DNA from: Hydrangea macrophylla
Lineage: Eukaryota > Streptophyta > Magnoliopsida > Cornales > Hydrangeaceae
NCBI GenBank assembly: GCA_033977485.1
Contig: CM066994.1
Span: 117,018,458-117,082,457 of the forward strand
Direction: 5' to 3'
Length of the DNA stretch: 64,000 nt
Position 1 is the stretch's first letter. The number at the start of each line of letters is the position of its first letter. The translations under genes and the position numbers were made by a program. Of the stretch, positions 30,339-42,629 are shown piece after piece. Under the pieces are notes generated by a model that did no database searches, was not told where the DNA came from, and was given only the letters and a program-made list of their open reading frames with translations.

Positions 30339-32114
30339 ATAAACCAAACATAATAAACATGATTCTGATTTAGTAAAATACCCAAACAGAACCTTACCAG
30401 CCTTTCAAAGTTAATCCAAACAGTCTCTTAATAGAAAATAGACAAAAACCAGAAACTGCCAGGTCGCGCGCGCAGGCCATTCACGCGAAGGGTCGCTCGC
30501 GCGGGCCGCTCGCGCGATATACTCATTTTTCGATTTTTCTTATAAAAGTTTCTAACTGTAAAAAAATATAGGGTGCACACGGGCTGCTCGCACGAGTTCA
30601 GGCAGAGACTTCATCTTCTCTGCTGAAACTCCCCTATTCCAGTTTTTCAACCCATTTTTGACCCAATTTCAAAACTAAAAGTATACATGACATGTAATAT
30701 ATGAAATTCTTTTTTTTTCTACAAGGATTAAGAATCTACGATTAATTTAACACGAATCAATCCGTAACTCTCGAATTTTACGAAAAATCGAGATACGTCA
30801 AAACTTCATTTTTAATATACGTCGCGATACGAATGATTAAGGCTCTAATGCTTAAACCGCAGTCTCTATGTACTATAATCTTTCAAAATCATCTCTAAAA
30901 ATGAATTTTGGTTAAGGTTGAAAAATTTTGATTTTCAAGTTATGGAGTTTCAAACGTAAAATCATAAATGGTGACTTATAATCCTAACAATACAAACAGT
31001 AATTGATAATTTAATTGCATTCAAAGTGTGTTTGTAATACTCACTGCACTAAGAGAATGGAGAATTTGTTGAGAAATAACAAGGAATAAGAACACCCAAA
31101 CGTCTAAGCTTTGGCTATGGAGAATGGAGCTCTCTCTCTAAACTTCTGAAATCCTCTTCTCTGAACTCTCTCTAAACTCTTTGAATTCAGTTTGCAGTGA
31201 ATGTGAAGAAGATGTGTGTGTGGTGTATATCAGGAAAAACAAACTAAAACTACTTGGAGCCCAAGTAGTTTCTCACACACTCAACAAACTGGTTTTGATT
31301 TCCCATTAACTAAATACCTCCAATACACAGATATATATATATATACAAACGTATACACATATGCAGATGGTTTTAGCTCTACAGGGAACTAAGAGTCAAG
31401 TATAAACTATTAGGGGGCAAGCTTGGAGTGTTTGGGAAATCAAACTTATGGTCACAAGTCAACCCACACTTAACTACCACTCCCAAACAAAGCCCAAGCA
31501 AGTAGTCTAGGAACTATAGGGGTGTTTGGCAAGGTAGCTATAGAAAGAACATTAGTACACACTAAAAGAGCATAGCCAAACTAAGCATTAACAAGTTGTC
31601 TAGAGATCACTTGTTGTGTTTGGCAAAACAACTTATGGCATAAGATTACACATGCACAAAAGTAATACCCAAACAAGTCATAGGCAATGAATAGTTGCCT
31701 TAAATGGAAAAGTACATGTCACATCTTGATTGGTGGAGATTGCCAAACTGTGGTAGTCCCACGCGGCGCAGACAGTTTTAAACATAAACTGATATTTTCG
31801 CGGTGCGGTGATCACCACAAAAATACAGAAAATTCATTTTAACGTGAGAAATGATTTTCCGGTATTATAAAAAAATACTGTTTGAGTTAAAATAAAACAT
31901 TTCCACCGTTTTGAAATACAGATTTGAAATCCAATATAGATATCACTAAACTTATAAAATTTTGCAATTTGACCCCCAAAAAAAATTTCGATATAAAATA
32001 AAACAAGAAATAAGATTCAAACATGAGAGTTGCAATTATAAAATAACACCACGAATATAGATTAAACATGAAAATGCAAAATTAAAATTAAATGAAAATA
32101 CAGGTTGTTACAGT
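30339..32114 (-). mobile_element. Truncated LTR of the first gypsy family
   Basis: The minus strand starts TGTAACAACCTGTATTTTC at 32114 and follows the 6,0xx-7,796 LTR throughout, including the GCTCGCGCG block (30,467-30,595) and the 'ccacgcggcgcagacagttt' segment near 31,758. The left part of the LTR, with PBS and internal region, is missing. It is a fragment joined to the terminal repeat rather than a complete solo LTR. Confidence 0.8.
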
Positions 32115-32405
32115 TCGGGTCTGTAAACTACTATCTTAGCTCACAAATTTATAAACACGTATAATTCATAAAGGTTCTAGAAATACGGAACAAAATATGG
32201 GAGCCCATTTTATTAATATAGAAATTTTGCGGTTATCCTATCCTGCTTTTTATCCTGACCACCAAACGAGGGTATGTTTGATAACCCAACTAAGTGCTGA
32301 AAATGAAAATTTTTAGCACTTATTCTTTTTCAGTTCGTTTAATAATGTACCACTTAATTGAATAGGCAGCGAAAAATCCATTGAAAACTTTAAGTTCACG
32401 GACCC

Positions 32406-32681
32406 TAAGGGTGTGTGATTACCCAAACTTTGATAACCCAATTAAGTACTGAAAATGAAATGTGTTTGGTAATGTACAACTTAATTGAAAAATCAGTGAA
32501 AAATCTACTGAAAACTTTAAGTGAAAAATTTATACTAAAAATAATTACATAATACAGTCAATTTCAGTACTTAAAACATTGTTTTTAGTATTGCAAACTC
32601 AATAGCTTAAAATATTTAGTACTTAAAATTCAACATTTAATTTTCAGTACTTAATTTTAAGTTTTATCAAATGGATCCTAC
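32406..32681. mobile_element. Tourist-like MITE, degenerate
   Basis: Starts GGGTGTGTGATTACCC after a TAA (32406-32408). It ends TTTTATCAAATGGATCC with TAC following. The interior repeats AGTACTGAAAATG and CAGTACTTAATT. The left flank 32,272-32,400 looks like a second, truncated copy of the same family. Confidence 0.55.
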
Positions 32682-32976
32682 AATTGTTGTTTATTATGCA
32701 ATTCAATGTTTTCGGTATATGTATTTTGGAAAATGCAAAGTACACCTGTTTTGTGACCTAAACTATCCATCTGCTGATGTGTCATGATAGTTTTCAAATA
32801 AATTCAAACTTTGTTTGGTAACTGATGAATAAATTTTGAAATCCATGTTAGCAGGTGGATAGTTTAGATATTCTTTTTAGGTGTACCTAGCATTACTCTT
32901 ATGTTTTTTAGTGGGTTTGATAATGTATCACTTAATTCAAAAAAGTACTTAAAAGTTTAAAACCTATTGAAAACTT

Positions 32977-33170
32977 TAAGGGTGTGTTCGATAATAAAAT
33001 TTTTAGCACTTATTACGTTCGGTGCGTTTGACAATATACTTAAAAACAATCATTGAATGTAATCTATTTTCAGTATTTGAAATACTGTTTTAGTTTTGCA
33101 AATTCATTCGCTTAAAATTCAGTACTTAAAATTCAGCACTTAATTTCTAGTTTTATCAAAAAGAACCTAA
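32977..33170. mobile_element. Tourist-like MITE with TAA target duplication
   Basis: The element 32980-33167 begins GGGTGTGTTCGATAAT and ends ATCAAAAAGAACC. TAA flanks both sides (32977-32979 and 33168-33170), as expected for PIF/Harbinger. It shares interior words with the copies at 32,406 and 35,787. Confidence 0.7.
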
Positions 33171-33442
33171 GTCAAAAATTTCTACTGAAAAAAAAATCAG
33201 AATGTTATATTTCTCTACCTGAAATATTATTTTTTAATGTATAAATTCAGTAGTTTAAAATTTTCAACACTTAATTTTTATTATTTTAATTTTAATTTTG
33301 TCAAACGGAGCAGTAAGTCTATGGCTTTCTTTTGTTCAGGTGTTCAATGAGGAAAAAAAAAAAAGAAAAGAGAAAAAAAAGAAAAACGCAACACAAAAGC
33401 TTTCATTTATTTAGTTACCAAAGAAAATAGTGCAAAAACAAT

Positions 33443-33617
33443 AATGCTAGGTACACATTCTAAATCACACCTCAAATCACACTCTTGTTTTAAATACATG
33501 TACCATGTGTTGTGTAAGTGGTGCACAGAAAAGTGTGAAAAATTCAAACAGCACAGAGTACATGCATTTAAAGCATATAATGTGGTTTGGGGTGTGGTTT
33601 AAGATGTGTGCCTAGCA
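33443..33617. mobile_element. Stem-loop MITE (TGCTAGGTACACA family), copy 1
   Basis: The left end TGCTAGGTACACATTCTAAA and the right end are inverse copies. The core 'acagaaaagtgtgaaaaatt' and 'acatgcatttaaagc' recurs in the SCPL intron 2 copies near 49,860-50,016 and 50,640-50,800. Confidence 0.6.
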
Positions 33618-33802
33618 CTTCTCGTGCAAAAAATATGAAGGAATATATAAGTAGGAAATAAACTACGAATTTTGAATATTGAATCATTTTCCTCTCTTAT
33701 TTCTTTGGGGGAATAACTGAAAAGGACAATTATGGAACAATTATTAAGTTTAAAGACAATTTAAAAGTACATTTAACAAAAAAGACAAAAAGTTGACAAC
33801 TG

Positions 33803-35250
33803 GTGCTCACACGGTATAAGTGTGTGTGCCATAACATCTCCCATGATTCATGAAACAATGCCTCCCTCACTCCTCACCTTGCGCGCGTGGTGTCCCGAAG
33901 CCACTCACATCGTGTGAGTGACTATGTTATATGAATCCCTATTTTGAAAATGTATTTTAAATTTTAAACCTCCATAACTTTTTATCCACAACTCCGTTTA
34001 TCTCAAATTTAATACCATTGGAATCGTGTTGACGAGAGCTATAAAACTAGTACCATTGTTGATATATTTTGAGCAAAAAAAATGATATTTTACATGCCTT
34101 GTTTAATTGTTCCTGAAAAACTTAAATTTTCACTTAATATTTGTGTACGCATTCAGTGACATTTTACTTACTTTTCATGTATGCCAAGTAAAATTTCAGT
34201 AGAAGTAACTGTCTAGAGTTTAAAGTCCAATTTGATTATTAATTTGTTAAAAAGTCTCTCAAATGCCAAGTTAAGTGAAATTTCACAAAATATTCATGTA
34301 TCCATGGTGATTTTTTTTTTTTTTTTTTTTTTTTTGTTTTAAACAATGCATATTTTGTTAAAAGTAGCAAATTTCACAATCAATTATATAGCATAATTTT
34401 TCAACCAAAACAAATACAGGAATTCTTGTTAAAATTCATCTTTTTTTTTTCTCAACACATGTAAATTTGGCATATATAAATATTAAGTGAAAATTCACTT
34501 AGTTTTCTTGTATGGCAAGTGAAACCTCACTAACTATCCCAACAGTAACTAGAAGTAACTCTCTAGAGTTTAAGGTTCAATTTGATACTTAGTTTGTTAA
34601 AAAGTCCCTCAAATGTCGATTTAAGTGAAATTTTGCTTAATGTTCATGCATGAGTTTAGTGAAATATTACTTAATATTCAAGTATGCCAAGTGAAACTTC
34701 ACTCTTTTTTTTCACATTAAAACAATTCATATTTCATTTTAAAAAATTAAATTTTACAAATAATTATAAAACGTAGTTTTTCAACCCAAACAAAATGCAA
34801 AATTCTTGTGAAATTTCACTAAAACTCTCCTTAAGAACAAAGTGAACATTGTTTTTTTTCCTCACAACATATCAACTTGGCACACGTGAATGTTAAGTGA
34901 AAATTCAATAATCCATACACGAATATTATGTGAAAATTTTATTTGGTTCGTCTGGAACATGACATGTAAAAATAAGAGTTTTTTTTTTTCTTTTGCTTAA
35001 AAGATATCAACAATGGTACTAGTTTTGTAGCTCTCATCGACACGGTTCCAACGGTATAAAATTTGTAAAAAAACAGGGTTGTAGATAAAAAGTTATGGAG
35101 GTTTAAAGTTTTAAAAAATATTTTCGAAATGGATATCATATGGTACAGCCACTCACACAGTGTGAGTGGCTAAAGCCAGCAGGCGTGCGTAAGGCGCTTG
35201 AAGCCTACGTGGGATCTTCTATGGTGCTTGCACTTGTACCGTGCGAGCAC
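33803..35250. mobile_element. Large foldback / Mutator-like element
   Basis: It opens GTGCTCACACGGTATAAGTG (33803-33822) and closes CACTTGTACCGTGCGAGCAC (35231-35250), inverse with two mismatches. Inverted arms of about 270 bp (33,803-34,080 and about 35,000-35,250) share the segment around 'aacaatggtactagtttt'. Between them a segment of about 190 bp is duplicated directly (around 34,130-34,310 and 34,480-34,660). A subterminal perfect palindrome CACTCACACAGTGTGAGTG lies at 35,148-35,166. No transposase or clear target duplication is seen. Confidence 0.7.
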
Positions 35251-35761
35251 TGTCTTAGATTCCTTTTATCCTTTTTAGAAAATGGTTAAACCAATTTGAA
35301 TTTTAAACTTTTGAGAGTTACTTATCGGAATTTTCCAATAATTTTTTATATTTCTTTTAGTTTCTACAATATTTTGAAAATTTTGACTTTCGGTATTTTA
35401 GCATGAATAAAAACACTAGAGGCCGGACTTAGTTTTCATTCTTGCTCATTTCCTTTCATGAATTTAGAAACTACAAAACCTAACTAGGGCTTAATGGCCC
35501 AACCAAAATAGAAGAAAGAAAGAGTTCTCTCCTCATGGGCTTTAACTCAAGAGTCATCTTTAAAGCCCAATCCATTCTATCTACACACAATAGGTGACCT
35601 AAAAAAAAGGGGGTGAGTAACCCAATGCCTGGGTTGACCTGTGAAACCCAAAATGGATGATCAAACCCATGGAAGCGGTATGACAATTTAATCAACTAAT
35701 GTTCTTTTATCTCCATGTAAGCTCTCGAAAGAATACTCTTTTCTTGAGCAACAATTTAGCT

Positions 35762-36087
35762 TAGCCTAGTTGGTAAAAAATATTTCGGGTGTGTTTGATA
35801 AACTGAAAATTAAGTGCTGAATTGAAGTACTGAAAATTTTAAGTGATTAGTGTTTGCAATGCTGAAAACAATGTTTGAAGAACTAAAACAGATTGCATTC
35901 AGTGATTATTTTCAGTAGAAAATTTTCACTTAACGTTTTTCAGTGAATTTTTGGATATTTTTTTAATTAAGTGGTACATTATCAAACGCACTGAAAATAA
36001 TTAAGTGCTGAAAATTTTCATTTTTACCACTTAATTGGTTTATCAAACACACCCTTCATGTCATGCTCATTCTCAGGGTTCGAGCTC
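35762..36087 (+). mobile_element. SINE with A and B boxes, split by a MITE
   Basis: TAGCCTAGTTGG (35762-35773) matches the RNA polymerase III A box, and GGTTCGAGCTC (36077-36087) resembles the B box. They are 300 bp apart, but removing the MITE at 35787-36054 and one TTC copy brings them to about 40 bp spacing, normal for a tRNA-derived SINE. The SINE tail probably continues to about 36,130. The family is not identified. Confidence 0.6.
35784..36057. mobile_element. Tourist-like MITE inserted in the SINE
   Basis: The element 35787-36054 has perfect 17-bp terminal inverted repeats, GGGTGTGTTTGATAAAC and its complement. TTC flanks both sides (35784-35786 and 36055-36057). The 3-bp duplication and the terminal sequence fit PIF/Harbinger, although TTC departs from the usual TWA. 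Confidence 0.85.
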
Positions 36088-36413
36088 CTTCCCCTCCCTT
36101 GGACCAGGCAGATATCCTCGCACAAAACTATTACACCAAATGATATCCGATATTGAAAGTAGAAGAAAAAAAAAAGTATTCTTTAGAGTCTGTTTGGGAA
36201 TACTTAAAATAGAATCTGATTCACTTAACTAAGGTTATGTTGTAATGACAACTAATCGGTTTTAAAAAATGCTAGACTGCACATTGTCTTGTTTAACAAA
36301 GTGACATTCACCAAATACTTAAATTTGATAAAAAGAATACCAGAGGTCCTGAACAGGATCTTTGCCTAAGCAGTCATTACTCATTAGGTTTCTCCCTGAA
36401 ACTTAAAATTTAT

Positions 36414-36852
36414 GGGATAATTAAATTGTAGTCCACTTTATATATATATATATTATATTGTAGTCAACTTTTTTTTTTTGGTCAAAATAAAAAGTCATCA
36501 AATTAATTTACATGACGTTTTGGAGCAACTCTTTATACAATTGGGAGCAACTCTTCACAAACTCGTTTTAAAGTTGGGTGCAACTCTTCACAAGGATGGA
36601 AGCAAGTCTTCAAAACGTTAGGAGCAATTATCAAAATATTTTGATGCAAGTTTACAACGTTGAAAACATAAAGTAGACTAAAACACAAAATAACTATTTA
36701 AAAGTTGGTGTGTGTTTTTTTTTTTTTTTTTTATAAATTTGTTGAGACTTTTTAATTTTTAAAAATTATTGTTGATAATTTTTTAATTTTAAAAAAGTAG
36801 TAGATTGACTTTTAAATTTTATACAAAAAGTTGACTGAAATGTAATTATCCC
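36414..36852. mobile_element. Foldback MITE, GGGATAATTAAATTGTAGTC family
   Basis: The left end GGGATAATTAAATTGTAGTC and the right end GACTGAAATGTAATTATCCC are inverse copies with few differences. The interior repeats 'gcaactcttcac' words. No coding capacity. Confidence 0.7.
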
Positions 36853-37108
36853 TTGATTTATTACCTTTCTTTAAAATTTTATGCTAGTTAATTATTCATG
36901 GGGCACTTATAGATAAGGAGAGTACCACAAGTTTTCTTCTTATTAAGGACAACTTGAATCTTAGTTTAATCAAAACTTCTTAACAAATTTCTCTCAAAAA
37001 AAACTTCTTAACAAAAACACATATTTGACAAACATGACAAAAAAATTAAAAAATCTAAAACTACCCATGCGCCAAACATGCCCCCATGTGCTCAGATGCG
37101 TAGGTCCC

Positions 37109-40100
37109 TGTAGACACCCCATTTTGTCGGCTATCAGATTTAGGAGACTCATAGCTTGGTGGTTCACAATGATCGAAAAGATTCAAAAATGACTCTTGGA
37201 AGTTAGTTCTATCTCTCAAAATGTTCAAAATGACCAAAATACCCCTGAAAGCCCAGAAACTCTCAGATTTGGATCGAAAGCTATGGAAGCATACTTTATC
37301 GTAAGAAAAGTGGTAAAATGAGTATTAAAACAAAATCAGATGAAATCGTCAGCTCCTGGAGACCCTCGGAAGTCTCAGAAATTCCCGGAAAGTCCTCATT
37401 GACCGGTTTGACCATGATTTGACCGAAATCGCCTGAATTCACCCAAAAGTTTCGAGATCATTCCAAATCATGAGAAAAGTATTAAAATGAGTTTAAAAAG
37501 AAAATCGGACGAAAACGTCAGCTCTTGGGAGCTCCCGAAGGTTCCCAGAACTTCTTGAAATCCCAGGTTTGACCGATTTGACCTAAAAGTTGACTTTAAA
37601 ACCAGAGTGCTGTATCATTTTTCAAATATACTAGAGGTTAATATCTTTCCAACGGTACATCGCACATAATTTCTAGATTTAAAACGAATTTATTATGAAT
37701 TTCTGAAGGTGAAAAGGCGATCAATCGGCTTTTATCGCGAATACCGCAAAACTTTTCAAAGTGACCTATCTTCAAACTTTTTTTTCATGTAAAATAGACC
37801 TCATCACCTTTTCAACGGTATATCACAATCTCAAATTGGAGTTCGTATGCATTTTTTGTGAATTTCGGACGAAATAAGGACTTTTTGCGAACACCGGAAC
37901 CTCTGGGGGCCTAAACAACATTATCTGGAGAAAGGAGGAGCAGTGCCACCGCGGCACTCTCCCCCATAATAGTCCATTTTTGTAATTTATTTTGGGGGTC
38001 CATTTTGATTAATTAGAAATCAAAACGACGTTGTTCCTTTTCACAGACATTTAGAGCCAATGGGAACACTCTTTAAACCCCAAAACCACCCCCAAATTAG
38101 CCTATATAAACCTCCTTGACTTCTCATTTGGGGGGTGAAAACAAAAGGCTTAAAAAAGTTGTAGAGAGAAAGTTGTAGAGATAAGGTTAGAATAGAGAGA
38201 ATAGAAGCTTCCTCCTTTGATTTTTAACTAGAAATTGAGTTCTAAACTTTGTTTTCTACTTCATTACTCCCATTGACCTCACATTCAATACATCCAACCA
38301 CCACTCTTGTGAGCATTCATGAGCTAGGAAGCTACTTCCATGTCCAATGCCATTATATATGAGTGAAACACCAAGCTACAAGTCCAAAAATCACATTGAT
38401 CATCAACTATTGATTGCTATTTATTTGCTTGTTTATATAAATGTTCATCTCTCTTTACCTCATTTCTTTTTTATTCTTCTTTGATCACATACTAGTCCAT
38501 CATCATCTAAGTGATGACATGGTCTTTGGGGTGAGTGAATCCTTATGGATAGTAGCTCTTGGCCTCAAAAACATGTTTGATATGTGATGATTCTAACTTC
38601 AATACATTCATATGTATTCTTGAGGTTATTTCCAAAATAAAACAATGCACTCCAACAATCTTGGAGGTTCTTGATGTGAGTTCGATATTGATATTTTAAG
38701 TGTTCATAATCTCCATTTAAGTTCTGAAAATATAATCTCAAAACCTCTATTTCAAAACCCCTCTTAAACCCCTCATTTTGATTTCAAATAATAAAACCCT
38801 AGCTCTTCCCAAAATCTTCAAAACAGTGGACAATCTGAGTTCAAAGATTTCTCTAAGACTCAATACTCAAAGTATTGACATTAGACCACTTGGAAAGTCT
38901 TCTTAACTCATTAGATAACACCCACAATTTTTTGTTTGACTTGGAAACACTCTTGTCCATTTGGACCCAAACATTCCTTCCAGACATTCTGTTTTTTGCT
39001 GTCACAGTAGCTTGGATGACTTTCAACTTGTTTTATAGAAAACGTTTCCAAAAGGAGTGATCCTAACTTATTTTTCCCTTGAACTTCAATGTCTTAGGGA
39101 ACTTTCTGTATAAAATGGGCCCTTAGATGTTTTGTTTTCATTTTCTAAGATTTTTTGACATTTCAGTTGACAGTACAGATTCTATTTCTGAGTGACCTCT
39201 ATTGTTTATATGATTTCTATCAATCTGCAATAGATATTGGAGTTTGGATTTTTGATTTGTGTTGTAGGCACAATAAGGATGATCTCCATAAAAAATCATG
39301 CATTGGAAACATTTCTAACCCCACTTTTCCAATTTCGCAAGATTAACTCACTGTTGTGTCTACTATTCACAGCAAGCATACTTTTACTTTCATTCTTTGA
39401 TTTGATGCTTATATGCCTTCTAAATTAGCTCATGTTCTAGGAAGTAATTCATGCTACATTTGTACATATCCCATGATGATTCCCTTCATGCATTCACTAA
39501 TATTTTAGACTTCTAAACCACTTTAGAAAGTCCATATATACAAACACACTACAACTTTTGCACATTCTAGGACCATACATTGCATCCATGCAAGGTTTGA
39601 GGTCCTTGTGACTTCTAATCTACGAAGATTATAAGGAATGATTTGGATCATACATTCATGCTTCCCTTAGATCTAATCTTCATTTCTCATCCGTCCCGGG
39701 GATTGAGAGGTCTTCTTTTCTCAAAGATTAACATGTATTATTCTAGTTTGCTAAGCATATTTTGATTTCTTTTATTTATTTGTTTCAAGAACAATTCATG
39801 TCCCCTTTAGATTAGGAAAACTTAATTACTTGATATGTGATTAGACGATTTTTCCTAGGTTTGTTTGTGTGATCTTTCACTTTACATTATATGATATTTG
39901 GCCTAGATCTTATGAATGATATCTTATCTTTTGATATTTCATTTCAAGATTCTTATGTGATGTAATATACTATCATAGTATTATTTGTCGAACCAAACAT
40001 AGTATAAGATGATTATTTGGATGCTAATTGAGGCCTGTCGAAAGACGGGGCGAGTTGAGGATGTTTTAGTCATGACAAAGGCTCCTTCCTCTCTCGTACC

Positions 40101-40328
40101 AAAATCCCGAGTCAAGTTCTTTGGTTATGAAAGGTCGATGCCCTTTATCCGTTTGGGTGAGTCAAAATTAGGTTTCTTGGTCCCTTAATGACCAAGTGGC
40201 GACTCTGTATCTGTTTTCAATAGACCTTTTCTTCTATTTAAAATCAATTTCAAAATAAAGGAAAATTAATTCTGAAACCCCGCCGTAAATAGAGACGAGG
40301 GTGGGCTTACGGAGGCCGCGTGTCCACA
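37109..40328 (+). mobile_element. 5' LTR of a plus-strand Tat-type element (about 3.2 kb)
   Basis: Starts TGTAGACACCCCATTTTGTC at 37109 and ends TGTCCACA at 40328, followed by the PBS. The TATA box CCTATATAAACC lies near 38,100-38,111. A PBS-like GTGGCGACTCTG sits near 40,186, about 146 bp before the real PBS, as in the related LTR at 13,384. The left flank is GTCCC (37104-37108), and GCCCC follows the far end of the element (41866-41870), a near-match target duplication. Short plus-strand frames inside are not genes. Confidence 0.8.
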
Positions 40329-40331
40329 ATC

Positions 40332-40350
40332 TGGCGACTCTGTTGGGGAT
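40332..40350 (+). promoter_or_regulatory. Primer-binding site of the plus-strand Tat-type element
   Basis: TGGCGACTCTGTTGGGGAT lies three bases after the LTR end and matches the PBS of the Tat element at 13,233-13,252. Confidence 0.75.
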
Positions 40351-41347
40351 TTTTATTTTAAAACAAAATAATACAGAGGTTTGACTCATAAGAAGCATCT
40401 TTAAAATCATCTTTTTACTGTGTCTGGTTCGCTGCATTGCACTTCTGCATTTTCCCCTTCGACTGTGTCTGAAACGCGGCGCTGACATTGTTCAGGTCTT
40501 GTTATGCCAGGGCACAAGTCACCGTTGATACTGTACCTTCCAAGGTATATCAAAAAGAGTAACAACTTTTGTATTGTCTCTCTGACGGTATATTTGGAAC
40601 TCTCGTCAACAGACCCTTTTTGATTAAACCCAGCCTTTACATATAGATTCATGTAGAACCTTTCATAGGACTATTCAATTTATCTTTTCAGATAAGACAA
40701 TGTGGTATAACTGTTGTATGCCCTGGTGGGATTACCTGCACGGTATAGATGCTTATGTGGCATAGAAAATAACTTCTTTCTTATGATTCTCAAAGCAATC
40801 ACTCATATGTGATTACATTGAGTTTAACCTGCCTGGGCACCATGATAAGGACGTCTGCTCCATGTTCACAAAGATATACACCGCAAACCTTGTTTGTTGG
40901 TCCGAAGTCATAGGAGTATGAAAACTTGCTAGACAGTATGATCACCATCAAGTATAAACAGATTCTCCCAGAAACTCTGTCCAGATATCCCAGATATAAT
41001 CAGATTCCCCTAGAAACTCTGTCCAGATATCCCAGATATAATCGGTTTCCCCCAGAAACTCTGTCCAGATATTCCAGATATAACCAGAATTCCCCAGAAA
41101 CTCCGTCTAGTTATCCCAGATATAACCAGTTTCCCCCAGAAACTCCGTCCAGATATCCCATAAATGCCCAAATATCTGTTTCTCCCAGAAACTCTATCCA
41201 AACTTCTCAATATATTCTAGAAACCCTTGTTATCCCCCTGGTGATTATACTAGAAGGTAATGTTAGCACACTCTGTATGGCTAGGATCTTACTTGCTTAA
41301 CTGCTATCTGCTAGAAGTAGGGGTATCATGCAGATTAGGGCTAGATC
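40351..41347 (+). mobile_element. Collapsed interior of the Tat-type element
   Basis: About 1 kb separates the PBS from the truncated second LTR, where a complete element would carry several kilobases of gag-pol. No gag, protease or RT motif is visible. It does contain the 42-bp repeat array. The plus-strand frame 40926-41300 through the array is open but has no other recognisable domain. Confidence 0.65.
40970..41200 (+). repeat. 42-bp in-frame tandem repeat, five to six units
   Basis: AGAAACTCTG-like cores start at 40970, 41012, 41054, 41096, 41138 and 41187, so the first five are spaced exactly 42 bp. Because 42 is a multiple of three, the frame 40926-41300 repeats a 14-residue unit, PETLSRYPRYNQIP, with substitutions and no stop. 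Whether it is translated is unknown. Confidence 0.9.
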
Positions 41348-41865
41348 TTTAGATTAGGAAAACTTAATTACTTGATATGTGATTAGACGATTTTTCCTAG
41401 TTGTTTGTGTGATCTTTCACTTTACATTGTGTGATATTTGGCCTAGATCTTATGAATAATATATTATCTTTGATCCTCCATTTCAAGATTCTTCTGTAAT
41501 GTAATATACGATCATAGCATTATTTGTCGAACCAAGCAGAGTATAAGATAATTATTTGGATGCTAATTGAGACCCATCGAAAGACGGGGCGAGTTGAGGG
41601 TGTTTTAGTCGTGACAAAGGCTCATTCCTCTCTCGTACCAAAACCCCGAGCAAGTTCTTTGGTTATGAAATGCCGGTGCCCTTTATCCATTTGGGTGAAT
41701 CAAAATTAGGTTTCTTGGTTACTTAAAGACCAAGTGGTGACTCTGCATCTATTTTCAACAAATCTTTTTTCTCTTTCAAATCAATTTCAAAACAAAGGAA
41801 AATCAATTCCGAAATCCCGCCGTAAATGGAGACGAGGGTGGGCTCACGGAGGTCGCATGTCCACA
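41348..41865 (+). mobile_element. Truncated second LTR of the Tat-type element
   Basis: From TTTAGATTAGGAAAACTTAA it follows 39805-40328 to the terminal TGTCCACA. The first 2.7 kb of the LTR are missing. Together with the short interior this shows a large internal deletion. Confidence 0.85.
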
Positions 41866-41889
41866 GCCCCCCAACGAACCAATTTAAAA

Positions 41890-42320
41890 AAATTATATGG
41901 TGTGGCACTCGCACCGTGTGAGTGGCTTAGACGTGGAGTAGATGTCGCCGGAGATCAAGCGAGGCATGGGATGATCACCAGAGGTCCGACGAGGCAAGGA
42001 TATGTCATCGGATGTGGTGGAGTGGTCATCGGAGATGGTGGGGGTGGTAATGGTGGCTAAACACGTCTACGAATATTAAGTGAAACACTTAATATTCATA
42101 ATTTCAAGTGAAATTTTACTTAATTTTTTTTTTTGCTCAAAACATATCAACAATGCTACTAATTTTGTAGATCTCGTCGATACGATTCCAATAGTATAAA
42201 ATTTGCGAAAAATAGAGTTGTATATCAAAAGTTATGGAGGTTTCAAGTTTAAAAACGTTTTTCAAAATATGAGTTTTTATGTTGTGGCCACTCATATCAT
42301 GAGAGCGCCACATCATATAA
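41890..42320. mobile_element. Second foldback element related to 33,803-35,250
   Basis: CACTCGCACCGTGTGAGTG lies near 41,907. The segment 42,125-42,310 ('aaaagttatggaggttt', 'atatcaacaatgctac') matches one arm of the larger foldback element. A GC-rich interior (41,930-42,060) is not shared. Boundaries are approximate. Confidence 0.55.
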
Positions 42321-42629
42321 TTTCTTTTAATATGTTTGGAGGAGTAGGGAGCGCATAGGTGAGATTCTTGTTGGACAAATTTAACATTTTACCTATTTTG
42401 TCGTTTCACAAAATGGTAAAAATATGTCCTTTAAACTTTGAAAGATTATTTTAAGGGATTTACCATTAATTTTTCCATTTTTCTATCATCTGTTTTCAGA
42501 GCAACTAAATGAAGGGTGTTTCACCGTGCTTACGCCATACATGGTCATCTACAACATTGAGTTCCAAGACCATAGAATATGCATATACATATGTCTTCAA
42601 ACTATAATAATCCATGAGGACGTTGATAT

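Larger units (their letters stand above)
32115..33802. other. AT-rich intergenic DNA with several miniature elements
   Basis: No gene. Besides the elements listed separately, the stretch repeats 'cagtacttaatt', 'gtttgataa' and 'tttatcaaa' words from degenerate Tourist-like copies. Confidence 0.6.

Noticed and set aside
35762..36087. tRNA gene from the A and B boxes
   Set aside because: No acceptor stem or anticodon arm, and the boxes are split by a MITE. A SINE explains it better.
40970..41200. CRISPR-like array
   Set aside because: The 42-bp units are contiguous and diverge throughout, without unique spacers, in a plant retroelement.
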